Source of the DNA: GCA-2794515 sp033763335
GTDB taxonomy: Bacteria; Chloroflexota; Anaerolineae; Aggregatilineales; Phototrophicaceae
Assembly (NCBI GenBank): GCA_033763335.1
Contig: JANRKU010000161.1
Location: 1-64,000, forward strand
Reading direction: 5' to 3'
DNA: 64,000 bases
Positions 49,201 through 57,774 of this stretch are shown here, piece by piece (the stretch's first letter is position 1; each line of letters starts with the position of its first letter). A program made the translations under genes and the position numbers. The notes under the pieces were generated by a model. It was not told the origin of the DNA and searched no databases. It worked only from the letters and a program-made list of their open reading frames with translations.

Positions 49201-52200
49201 ATGCGAAAATTACGATTTTTGTCCGTTTTATTATTGCTATGGGTTGGGGTGATGAGCCTATCTGCCCAAACAGCAACCGAAGAACCAGACCCGCAAGACG
49301 CACCACCTGAATTGGTCGTGGTGAGCGTTTTGCCAGAGGATGGCACAAATGAAGTCGCGGGGCGTGCGGTGATTACCGTCATTTTCAACCGCCCTGTTGT
49401 GCCATTGGTCATTGTGGAGGAGATGGATAATTTGCCACAACCCCTGACCATTACACCAGAAATTGCAGGTGTTGGTGAGTGGTTGAATACATCCATTTAT
49501 ACCTTCACGCCCGATGTGATATGGTCGCCTAATACAGCATATACCGTTATGGTGAATGCAGGTTTGACCGCCGTAGACGGTACTGTACTGGCGAAAGATT
49601 TTGTGTGGTCATTCGTCACCACAGAACCAGAAGTCATAGAAGTTGTTCCAAGCAATGGCGAAAATGGAATCGGATTGAATCGCACCTTTCAGATGACATT
49701 CAATATGCCAATGAATACCGATTCTGTGGAAGCGGCATTCTTTTTACGTCCAGAATTTGAAAGCAGTGGCACAACTGCTGGTGAATTTGAATGGAATGAA
49801 GAAAATACTGGATTCCGATTTATCCCCACAGACCTGCTCACCATAGATTCTAGCTATGTAGCTGGTTTTGACCCAGGGACTGTCTTTGCGGCATCTGGTG
49901 ATAAACCGATAGAGGGCGGATTTAGTAGTCTCTTCCAGACGGTGCCATATCCAGAAATTATCGGTTCTGAACCGCGTGATGAGAGTTCTCCGTCTAGCGT
50001 GTGGGAAGTTTCGATTCTGTTTAATACATTTATGGAAGTCGAATCATTTGACGGGCTAATCACCATAGACCCCGCCCCCGCAACTGAACCCAATTTGTAT
50101 TTCCAAAGTTGGAATGATGCGCTCGCTATTTCATTCTATATTGAGCCATCTACCTACTATACGATTACGTTGGCACCCGGTGGTCAAGACCCCTATGGGA
50201 ATGAAGTTGGTGGATATGAATTTTCATTCACATCGCCCCCTTATAGTCCTAGCTTGCAAATTCGCTCAACCGGGTCAGTTGGCTTTTATAATGCCAATAA
50301 TCCACAAACACAGCTTTTTATCACCCACCTCAATGTGAGTTATGTAGATTTAAGCCTGTATAAAGTGCCGATGGCAGAATTTGCTTTGCGGGCATTAGAT
50401 GAGGACAATTACGACCTTGCCTATGGTTATTCTCCTAATAACAGTGACTTACTCAAAAATTGGCAGATTGAATCGGTTGCACCACCCAATTTAACCCGAT
50501 TTGAATTGCTAAATTTGGGCGAGGGGCTTTATGAAGATAAAGAGGCACTAGATCCAGGCATTTACTTCTTGAATGTCGAGAGTCCAGAAACACGGCGCAA
50601 TGGCTATGACCCGTATAAGCATTTCCTTGTAGTCGGTACAGCCAATCTCACCACCAAGATGAGCATTGATAGTATTGTGGTATGGGCAACCGATATTCAA
50701 ACAGGTGCGCCTATTCCCAATGCGCCAATCGTGATTTATGACGGTAATTACAGCGAGATTGCGCGTGGCACAACTGATGCCGATGGCATGTTGCGCCTTG
50801 ATTTGCCTCGTACTACGGATGTGTATGATAAGCGCATTGCCGTTTTGGATGATGGCACACATTTTGGTGTTGGCTTGTCTACATGGTCAAATGGCATCGA
50901 AAGCTATAATTTTGGTGTGCCAAGCAACTACTATCCACAAGAATATAGTGTCTATCTCTATACAGACCGTCCGATTTATCGTCCGGGACAACCTGTGTAT
51001 TTTAGAGGGGTCATCCGTAATAAGGATGATGTAACCTATAACCCCTATACCAATAGTTCAACTGTCCCTGTTCAGATTTACGATGACAGTGGCGAGATTG
51101 TTTATGATAAAGAGGTAGAAATTACCGAATTTGGCACATTCAGCGATACCTTTGATATTGCCCCAGAAGCAGGTTTGGGGTCGTATCGGTTGAGCGTGGA
51201 ATTGCCATCGCGTCAAGAATGGTATTCTGAAGGCTCATCGCTCTATTTTGCGGTGGCAGAATATCGCCTGCCAGAATTTTTAGTGGAGAATGTCCCTGTA
51301 GAACCCGAAGTGGTACAAGGTGGGGTGGTGCAGGTAGATGTTTCGAGCCGATATTTCTTTGGTGGATTGGTCTCTAATGCCCGTGTGAATTATACGGTGG
51401 TCTCTGAACCCTATAATTTCCCCTACACAGGCAAAGGTTACTACGATTTTTATGATTATGACCCCGATGGCGGACCAAGCGAATATTATTCGTATAGTGG
51501 CGGATGGGTCGGTGACGGCGAAGGTATGACCGATGGTGAAGGCAAGTATCGGGTTGAAGTCCCCGCCGATTTGAAAGATTCCACCCTGAGCCAAGTGTTC
51601 CGTGTCGAGACGACCATTACCGATGAGAGCCAACAATCGGTGTCGAATCGGACAGAGGTTGTGGTACATAAGGGTGAATTGTATGTTGGGGTTCGCCCAC
51701 AACGCTATGTGGGGACATCAGAAGTCGAAACTGCCTTTGAATTTGTGACAGTTGATTGGGATAGTAACCCTGTACCTAATCAAGAATTGGCTATCGAAAT
51801 TGTTGAGCGTCGCTGGTCGAGTGTTCAGGAAGAAGATTCCAATGGGCGCACGATTTGGACATGGGAACAAGAAACCATTCCCGTGACCACTGGCACAGTC
51901 ACCACCGATGCCGATGGTAAAGCCGTATTCAATTTTACCCCCCCCAATGGCGGTATTTTTAAGGCGATTGTCACCACAACCGATTCGCTCGGCAACGAAA
52001 TTCGTTCCGCAACGACCATGTGGGTAAGTAGCCGTCAATATGTATCGTGGCGGCAACAAAATAGCAACCGCATTGACCTCATCGCCAGCCAACGTGATTT
52101 TAGCGTGGGCGATGAAGCCGAAATCCTCATTACATCGCCCTTCCAAGGCAGTGTAGAGGCACTTATCACGGTTGAACGTGGCGATATTCTCACAGTTGAG

Positions 52201-54846
52201 CGGGTGACAATGGATAGCAACAGCTATTTGTATAAATTCCCCATTTTGCCCGAATACGCGCCAAATGTGTATGTGACCGTTTTGTTGGTCAAAGGGGTAG
52301 ATGAAAATAACCCTGTGGCAGGTTTCCGTATGGGTGTGATTGCGCTCAATGTGGATATTGCCCAAAAAGAATTGACCATCGAAATTACCCCCAATGTTGA
52401 GCAAGCCGCCCCTGGCGAAACTGTCACCTACACGGTACAGACGACCAATTATCTGGGTGAAGGGGTACAAGCAGAAGTGGGTGTTGGGTTAACCGACCTT
52501 GCGGCACTATCCATCTCTAGCCCCAATAGTCGCCCCTTGTTGGAACATTTCTATAGTTCACAAGGGATGGGTGTCTTGACCGCGATGGCGCTCACCATGA
52601 ACACCGACCAAATCACCCGCGAAGTGCTAGATACCATCAAAGGTGGTGGTGGCGGACCGGGCGATGGCGGTATTTTTGATATTCGTCAAGAATTTGTAGA
52701 TACAGCCTATTGGAATGCTACGCTGGTGACAGATGAAAATGGTATGGCGACCTTTGATGTGGTCATGCCCGATAATCTGACCACATGGCGACTCGATGCC
52801 CGTGCGGTGACGAGTGGTGAGGATGGACTCACGCTGGTTGGTCAAAATACCTTTGACCTCATCAGCACCCGTCCATTGCTCATTCGTCCTGTGACCACTC
52901 GCTTCTTTGTGGTGGGCGATGTCGCCACACTATCCGCCGTGGTCAACAATAACACCGATGCCGACCAAACTGTCTTTGTGGAAGTATTGGCAGAAGGCGT
53001 GACCTTGCAAGATGATGCCCGTAAGACGGTAGAAATCCCCGCAGGCGGACGCGCACGCATTACATGGCAAGCATTGGTCGAAGATGTCTCTTGGGTAGAC
53101 TTGACCTTCTTTGCCATGAATGAAGATGGCAGTTTCACCGATGCCAGCAAGCCACCGCTAGGACAAGGCGATGAACGGTTGTTGCCTGTCTATCGCTATG
53201 AAGTGCCAGAAATTGTCGGCACAGGCGGGTTCTTGCGCGGCGAAGAAACCATCACCGAAGCGATTGTCTTGCCAGAAGATTGGGCAATTTATGAAGGTCA
53301 ACTCACACTCCAAACTGACCATTCATTGGCATCTTCGGCAATTGAAAGTTTAGATTACCTTGAACTGTATAACGAATATGGCGCAGAGGCGATTGTTAGC
53401 TCGTTCCTGCCCAATATTATGGTCTATCGCGCAATGGAATCGTTGGGTCTCAATGACCTCGAATTGCGTGCCAATTTAGATAGACGTGCCGATGCCGCTA
53501 TCCAAGCCCTATATGCCCAACAACATGTTGATGGCGGGTGGGGCTGGTACTATAGCGATTATAGTAGCCCAACCGTCACCGCATGGGCATTAATTGGGTT
53601 AAAGACTGCCAAAGATTTTGGTTTCCCTGTCTCCGATTCTGTGATGTCACGGGCGCAAGCCTATTTGACCGAGAATCTCATCACCCCAAGCCTGAGTGTG
53701 AGTACATGGCAACTGAACCGCCAAGCCTTTTTGCTCTATGCGCTGGCATATAGTGGCTCGCCAAATGTGGCATCCATGTCTACCCTATATGATTCACGGG
53801 AACGCATGAGCATTTACGCCAAGACACTCCTCGCACGGGCATTGCATTTGGGTGGTGACAATGAAGAACGCATTAGCACCCTCATCTCTGATGTGATGAA
53901 TGTGGCAATTTTGAGCGCGAATGGCGCACATTGGGAAGAAACAGGGCGTGATTATCGCAACTGGAACACTGATACACGCACCACCGCAATGGTGTTGGGT
54001 ATGTTGGTGCAATTGCGTCCCGATAACGAACTCATCCCCAATGTGGTGCGTTACCTCATGGTCATGCGCCAAGCCGATGCGTGGTCTACCACACAAGAAA
54101 CCGCATGGTCGCTGATGGCGCTCACCGATTGGATGGTCGTATCTGAAGAATTGAAGGGCGATTATGACTATACTGTCACCTTCAATGGCGAAGAACTCAC
54201 CAGTCAATCTATCACCGCCGAAAATGTCACCACATCACAAGTTATGTATGTGCATGTGGCGGATATGTTGCGTGGTGAAGCGAATAATATCGTGATTGAC
54301 CGTACTGCTGGCACAGGCAATCTGTATTACACCGCGTACTTGCGGGTGAATTTGCCTGTGAGCGAGGTTGAACCGTTGGATAGAGGCATCATCATCAATC
54401 GGCGCTATACGTTGGCAGATGATGAAACCAATACACCCATCACCGAAGCCCAAATTGGCGAATTGGTGCGCGTGCGCCTGACGATTATCATTCCCAACAG
54501 CCTGCATTATGTGGTTATCGAAGACCCATTCCCAGCAGGGGCAGAAGCGGTGAATCCGAGATTGCTCACCAGCCAACAAACAGGCACTCGCCCAGAATTG
54601 AATTTGGGCAACCCATTGAGTCGTGGTTGGGGCTGGTGGTATTTTAGCAGTATTGATTTCTATGATGAGAAAGCTGTACTGAGCGCCACTTATTTGCCTG
54701 CGGGAACATACGAATTTGTGTATACTATTCGTCCGGGCTTGGAAGGTGTGTATAACGTCATCCCACCGATTGGGTATGAATTCTTCTTCCCCGATGTCTA
54801 TGGGCGCGGGGCAGGGAGTACCTTCACGGTGTTGCCTGCGGAATAA
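49201..54846 (+). CDS. Exported alpha-2-macroglobulin-like protein lacking the thioester
   Basis: 1881 aa. A signal peptide (residues 1-22) precedes Ig-like Big_5 modules (about 35-345; repeats such as SVLPEDGTNEVAGRAVITV and EVVPSNGENGIGLNRTFQM), macroglobulin domains with LYTDRPIYRPGQPVYFRG (about 585-600), and an A2M segment with TTWRLDARAV ... TRPLLIRPVTTRFF. The helical thioester domain has GGWGWYYSDYSSPTVTAWALIGL, then C-terminal MG10-like domains. Where active homologues have CxEQ, this one has G1394-A-E-A1397 (EYGAEAIVSSFLP). It is therefore more like YfaS-type thioester-less members; a non-covalent protease trap or structural role is likely. It acts outside the cell membrane. No PBP1C gene lies nearby, unlike the yfhM locus. 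Confidence 0.92.
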   Translation: MRKLRFLSVLLLLWVGVMSLSAQTATEEPDPQDAPPELVVVSVLPEDGTNEVAGRAVITVIFNRPVVPLVIVEEMDNLPQPLTITPEIAGVGEWLNTSIYTFTPDVIWSPNTAYTVMVNAGLTAVDGTVLAKDFVWSFVTTEPEVIEVVPSNGENGIGLNRTFQMTFNMPMNTDSVEAAFFLRPEFESSGTTAGEFEWNEENTGFRFIPTDLLTIDSSYVAGFDPGTVFAASGDKPIEGGFSSLFQTVPYPEIIGSEPRDESSPSSVWEVSILFNTFMEVESFDGLITIDPAPATEPNLYFQSWNDALAISFYIEPSTYYTITLAPGGQDPYGNEVGGYEFSFTSPPYSPSLQIRSTGSVGFYNANNPQTQLFITHLNVSYVDLSLYKVPMAEFALRALDEDNYDLAYGYSPNNSDLLKNWQIESVAPPNLTRFELLNLGEGLYEDKEALDPGIYFLNVESPETRRNGYDPYKHFLVVGTANLTTKMSIDSIVVWATDIQTGAPIPNAPIVIYDGNYSEIARGTTDADGMLRLDLPRTTDVYDKRIAVLDDGTHFGVGLSTWSNGIESYNFGVPSNYYPQEYSVYLYTDRPIYRPGQPVYFRGVIRNKDDVTYNPYTNSSTVPVQIYDDSGEIVYDKEVEITEFGTFSDTFDIAPEAGLGSYRLSVELPSRQEWYSEGSSLYFAVAEYRLPEFLVENVPVEPEVVQGGVVQVDVSSRYFFGGLVSNARVNYTVVSEPYNFPYTGKGYYDFYDYDPDGGPSEYYSYSGGWVGDGEGMTDGEGKYRVEVPADLKDSTLSQVFRVETTITDESQQSVSNRTEVVVHKGELYVGVRPQRYVGTSEVETAFEFVTVDWDSNPVPNQELAIEIVERRWSSVQEEDSNGRTIWTWEQETIPVTTGTVTTDADGKAVFNFTPPNGGIFKAIVTTTDSLGNEIRSATTMWVSSRQYVSWRQQNSNRIDLIASQRDFSVGDEAEILITSPFQGSVEALITVERGDILTVERVTMDSNSYLYKFPILPEYAPNVYVTVLLVKGVDENNPVAGFRMGVIALNVDIAQKELTIEITPNVEQAAPGETVTYTVQTTNYLGEGVQAEVGVGLTDLAALSISSPNSRPLLEHFYSSQGMGVLTAMALTMNTDQITREVLDTIKGGGGGPGDGGIFDIRQEFVDTAYWNATLVTDENGMATFDVVMPDNLTTWRLDARAVTSGEDGLTLVGQNTFDLISTRPLLIRPVTTRFFVVGDVATLSAVVNNNTDADQTVFVEVLAEGVTLQDDARKTVEIPAGGRARITWQALVEDVSWVDLTFFAMNEDGSFTDASKPPLGQGDERLLPVYRYEVPEIVGTGGFLRGEETITEAIVLPEDWAIYEGQLTLQTDHSLASSAIESLDYLELYNEYGAEAIVSSFLPNIMVYRAMESLGLNDLELRANLDRRADAAIQALYAQQHVDGGWGWYYSDYSSPTVTAWALIGLKTAKDFGFPVSDSVMSRAQAYLTENLITPSLSVSTWQLNRQAFLLYALAYSGSPNVASMSTLYDSRERMSIYAKTLLARALHLGGDNEERISTLISDVMNVAILSANGAHWEETGRDYRNWNTDTRTTAMVLGMLVQLRPDNELIPNVVRYLMVMRQADAWSTTQETAWSLMALTDWMVVSEELKGDYDYTVTFNGEELTSQSITAENVTTSQVMYVHVADMLRGEANNIVIDRTAGTGNLYYTAYLRVNLPVSEVEPLDRGIIINRRYTLADDETNTPITEAQIGELVRVRLTIIIPNSLHYVVIEDPFPAGAEAVNPRLLTSQQTGTRPELNLGNPLSRGWGWWYFSSIDFYDEKAVLSATYLPAGTYEFVYTIRPGLEGVYNVIPPIGYEFFFPDVYGRGAGSTFTVLPAE

Positions 54847-54866
54847 GGATTTTTAGGATAGGGTTT

Positions 54867-54895
54867 GTGGCGGGCGAGATATGTCTCGCCCCTAC
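54867..54895. repeat. Intergenic palindrome (GTGGCGGGCGAGATATGTCTCGCCCCTAC)
   Basis: GGGCGAGA/TCTCGCCC is a perfect 8-bp stem with a TATG loop, ending in CCTAC as in the other family members. It lies 20 bp after the macroglobulin-like gene stop. Confidence 0.75.
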
Positions 54896-54911
54896 AGGCA
54901 TCATGTAATTT

Positions 54912-54955
54912 GTAGGGTCGGATTAGGGCGTAAGCCCGTATATCCGACCTTTTTA
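54912..54955. repeat. Composite palindrome followed by T-run
   Basis: GTAGGGTCGGAT ... ATCCGACC outer arms with inner GGGCGTAAGCCC; TTTTT follows, so it may also terminate transcription from the left. Closest relative: the element at 20885. Confidence 0.75.
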
Positions 54956-54977
54956 ATGAGATACAACAATAAGGTTT

Positions 54978-55202
54978 TTATTTTCGGAGTTGGATTTTGT
55001 CGTTGTCATCAAACCAAAATCCGGTTTGAACACCTGTATGTGATAAAAAACGATAAGCAGTGAAATTAATTGGCATTTCAATGGGGCTTACTGTCCCATA
55101 TTGTTTCATCCAATTTATTATTTCATCCTTTTTCATCCCATTAACAAAACGCAATACATCATGATATTGCGAATATAGGTCAATAAGGGTGAAATCAGCC
55201 AT
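54978..55202 (-). CDS. Small hypothetical protein
   Basis: 74 aa from the ATG at 55202; a start nine codons upstream is possible. The sequence looks protein-like (FTLIDLYSQYHDVLRFVNGM, PINFTAYRFLSHTGVQTGFWF), with mixed helix and strand and a balanced residue use, but I recognise no family. It lies between the macroglobulin-like gene and a membrane protein gene, co-directional with the latter, whose stop is 43 bp upstream. Function unknown. Confidence 0.5.
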   Translation of the reverse strand: MADFTLIDLYSQYHDVLRFVNGMKKDEIINWMKQYGTVSPIEMPINFTAYRFLSHTGVQTGFWFDDNDKIQLRK

Positions 55203-55245
55203 GTATCTTTTACCCAAACATTTCAGCAACAGCCATATATAAGGC

Positions 55246-55770
55246 TTAAAATATAATAGATAATACCGTCAACAACACCCCGCCCACCAGCATAGACCCA
55301 AACGCCGATAGAGAAATAATTTTGAATGTAGCTCGATACGTCTCTGGGTGCGTTGTCACATATTTTTGTACCCTCAGAATAATGATAAATGCCAGCCCAG
55401 CACCCAGAACCCCGCCATACATTCCGATAAGGCTTCCGCCTGTACCTGCAATACCCCCGCCGATGATGCCCCCGCCGATAATACTCACTAAAGTACCGAG
55501 ACCACACGCCACTGTGATGACGATGAGATTGAGTTTGGGTTGCCATTGCCCGATTATAGCCAATAATAGCGCATACGATACGATGATGGTGATGCTCGAA
55601 ATTCCCAACCAAAATAAATTAATTTGCCCTGACTCTATGGCGGGGCGAATAAAGATGTCATAGCGGGGTGAAAAAATCGTGCCGATATCCAATTGATTCG
55701 GGATATTATTCCAAAACCCCACACCTGATAGCACACACGCTAATCCTAGAATAATTCCAATGATAGGCAT
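55246..55770 (-). CDS. Small integral membrane protein of unknown function
   Basis: 174 aa from the ATG at 55770, with a strong GGAGG 5 bp upstream; a GTG 6 bp earlier overlaps that site. It has four or five hydrophobic segments; the segment IIGGGIIGGGIAGTGGSLIGM is a Gly-rich helix hairpin reminiscent of glycine-zipper pores, and the C-terminus is a further membrane span. No family recognised. It lies downstream of the alpha/beta hydrolase gene, 35 bp from its stop. Confidence 0.7.
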   Translation of the reverse strand: MPIIGIILGLACVLSGVGFWNNIPNQLDIGTIFSPRYDIFIRPAIESGQINLFWLGISSITIIVSYALLLAIIGQWQPKLNLIVITVACGLGTLVSIIGGGIIGGGIAGTGGSLIGMYGGVLGAGLAFIIILRVQKYVTTHPETYRATFKIISLSAFGSMLVGGVLLTVLSIIF

Positions 55771-55805
55771 AAGCACCTCCGCATAATAACCACTATAAGG
55801 GTATT

Positions 55806-56657
55806 TTATCCCAAAAATTCCAGCAACAACCGATTCACCTCATCTGCCTTGTCGTGTTGTACCCAATGGGTGGCATCATCAAACAGCACCAAGCGACCAT
55901 TTTCGCATAGCTCAATGCTCGGTTGTGCCATGCGGTAACTGAGAAATAAATCGTGTTTACCCCATATCATCAATGTGGGTGGTTTTATCGTCCAATCTTC
56001 TGGCGGGGTAGGGGCATGACGGACATAGGCGCGATACCAATTGAGCATGGCGGTCAATGCGCCTTTTTGTGACCATGACTCCTTATATTTGGCATAATCT
56101 TCATCGGTAAAACTGCCTTTTTTCGCGTTAAATTTGAGAAATGCCATCGTGGTACGGGCTTGGGTAATGCTGTATATTGCCTCTGGAATAAATGGTAATT
56201 GGAAGAACATCGCATACAGGCTTTTTGCTGTTTGGCGAATATCTCTGAGGATAAAATTGGCGAATGTTTTAGGATGTGGCACATTCATGATGACCAATTT
56301 TTCGATATATTCGGGATGGCGCAATGCCAGCCACCACGACACGATTGCGCCCCAATTGTGACCCACTATGTTCACTTTTTCATACCCTGTAGCGCGGAGC
56401 AATCCGACAATATCCAGCACCAATTCATCCACGCGATAATCGCTCACCTCACGCGGTTTGTCGCTGATGTTATATCCGCGCTGGTCGGGTATCCACACAT
56501 AATAGCCCGCATCCACCAATGGCTGAATCTGCTTGCGCCAGCCATACCAAAATTCGGGAAAGCCATGCAATAAAATCACAGGTTTGCCTTTTGGGTCGCC
56601 TGCCACCATCACATTTAGCGCGATGCCATTGGTGCGGATAATCCGATTTTCCATCAT
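55806..56657 (-). CDS. Alpha/beta hydrolase, epoxide-hydrolase-like with Asn at the nucleophile
   Basis: 283 aa. The oxyanion motif HGFPEFWYGW, DQRGYNISDKP, the nucleophile elbow VGHNWGAIVSW, cap-domain Tyr in MLNWYRAYV, acid region IWGKHDLFLSY and base DATHWVQHDKADEVN follow the epoxide hydrolase/dehalogenase plan exactly. The nucleophile Asp of that family is replaced by Asn101 (codon AAT). So either the enzyme is inactive in the classic mechanism or the Asn has another role. GAGG precedes the ATG. It is the last gene of the FemAB/GT39-like operon (4 bp after the FemAB stop). Confidence 0.88.
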   Translation of the reverse strand: MMENRIIRTNGIALNVMVAGDPKGKPVILLHGFPEFWYGWRKQIQPLVDAGYYVWIPDQRGYNISDKPREVSDYRVDELVLDIVGLLRATGYEKVNIVGHNWGAIVSWWLALRHPEYIEKLVIMNVPHPKTFANFILRDIRQTAKSLYAMFFQLPFIPEAIYSITQARTTMAFLKFNAKKGSFTDEDYAKYKESWSQKGALTAMLNWYRAYVRHAPTPPEDWTIKPPTLMIWGKHDLFLSYRMAQPSIELCENGRLVLFDDATHWVQHDKADEVNRLLLEFLG

Positions 56658-56661
56658 GATG

Positions 56662-57774
56662 TTATTCCTCGTTTTCGCTATTTTCTGCTACTGGTGGGGT
56701 GCTGTGCTTGCGCCTACGGATAAAATTCATCACGCGGGGCATGGCTTGGGTATATGCCCAATAGAGGGGTGGATAGGGCGCATAATCCCACGCGCCGATA
56801 TGCCGTACAATTTCCCCACGAAAGCCTTGTTTGAATTGATACACACCCCATAAACGGTCTGTTTCAATAAAATCATTGGGAGCGCCCCACATATCATAAA
56901 TGGCATAGCCATGAGATTTTGCCCAGCGCATGGCTTCCCATTGGAGCAGATAATTGGGCATTTTATCACGGGCGATATTGGCAGATGCGCCATAAAAATA
57001 CCAACATTTGCGCCCAAAATGGAATAAAATCACATGGGCGATAGGGACATCGCCATCGTAGGCAATGAGCGCATGTGCCAAGCCTGCTACCATAAAATCA
57101 CGCCATGCCCGTTCATAATAGGCGGGGGGACGGGTGAGAAATTGGTCGCGCTCCCCTGTGATGCGATACAGGTCATAGAGGATGGGCAAATCGTCTAAGG
57201 TGGCGTGTTTGATGGTCACACCTTTTTTTTCTGCGGTGCGGATTTTTCTGCGCGTATTTTGGCTCATCTCTGCGAGGAGTGTTTCCTCATCCCGCGAGAG
57301 GTCTATGGTCAACGTGTTGCGAAATTGCACTTGGTCATCGGAAAAGCGCCATTTGGTCGCCATAAGCCGATTTTTGAGCAATTGCCCCACAGGGGCGGGT
57401 GTATCTTCTGATGTGTTGGGCAGACCAGTTGCAATCGGCACATCGGGGTCAATTTTAAGCCAGATTGCCAATCGCTTTTTGGCGAATTGCTTCAGATAGT
57501 CAAGAACAAAGGCTGTGAGTGCCTCATCATCATAGGCGAATACTGCCCCTTTTGGCACATACATCACGCGCACAAAAGCGATTCGCCGTGTGAGGATAGA
57601 TGCCATCGCCACAACCTGATTGTTATCATCATAAAACGCCAAACGGGTCGGCTTCCAGCCAGTGGTGATATGCTTAAAACTGCCCCATTCCCATGTCTGC
57701 AAAATATGGGTATAGGGCAATGTGCGAAGCGTGTTATTCCATGTATCACGGTCTAAAATCTCACCTACACGCAT
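56662..57774 (-). CDS. FemAB/FmhB-type aminoacyltransferase, copy 2
   Basis: 370 aa. The tandem GNAT fold of the Fem family is clear: ILQTWEWGSFKHITTGWKP, MYVPKGAVFAYDD, NTRRKIRTAEKKGVTIK (Fem RK-rich loop), YERAWRDFMVAGL, HVILFHFGRKCWYFYGAS and YAIYDMWGAPNDFIETD. Fem enzymes attach amino acids from aminoacyl-tRNA to the peptidoglycan stem peptide (interpeptide bridge). It starts overlapping the GT39-like stop by one base; a Glu/Asn-rich tail follows residue ~355. A paralogue is two genes upstream. Confidence 0.9.
   Translation of the reverse strand: MRVGEILDRDTWNNTLRTLPYTHILQTWEWGSFKHITTGWKPTRLAFYDDNNQVVAMASILTRRIAFVRVMYVPKGAVFAYDDEALTAFVLDYLKQFAKKRLAIWLKIDPDVPIATGLPNTSEDTPAPVGQLLKNRLMATKWRFSDDQVQFRNTLTIDLSRDEETLLAEMSQNTRRKIRTAEKKGVTIKHATLDDLPILYDLYRITGERDQFLTRPPAYYERAWRDFMVAGLAHALIAYDGDVPIAHVILFHFGRKCWYFYGASANIARDKMPNYLLQWEAMRWAKSHGYAIYDMWGAPNDFIETDRLWGVYQFKQGFRGEIVRHIGAWDYAPYPPLYWAYTQAMPRVMNFIRRRKHSTPPVAENSENEE

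Noticed and set aside
51718..52470. 250-codon minus-strand ORF inside the macroglobulin-like gene
   Set aside because: Shadow of a well-supported exported protein; composition is typical of antisense translation (His/Cys/Ile-rich).
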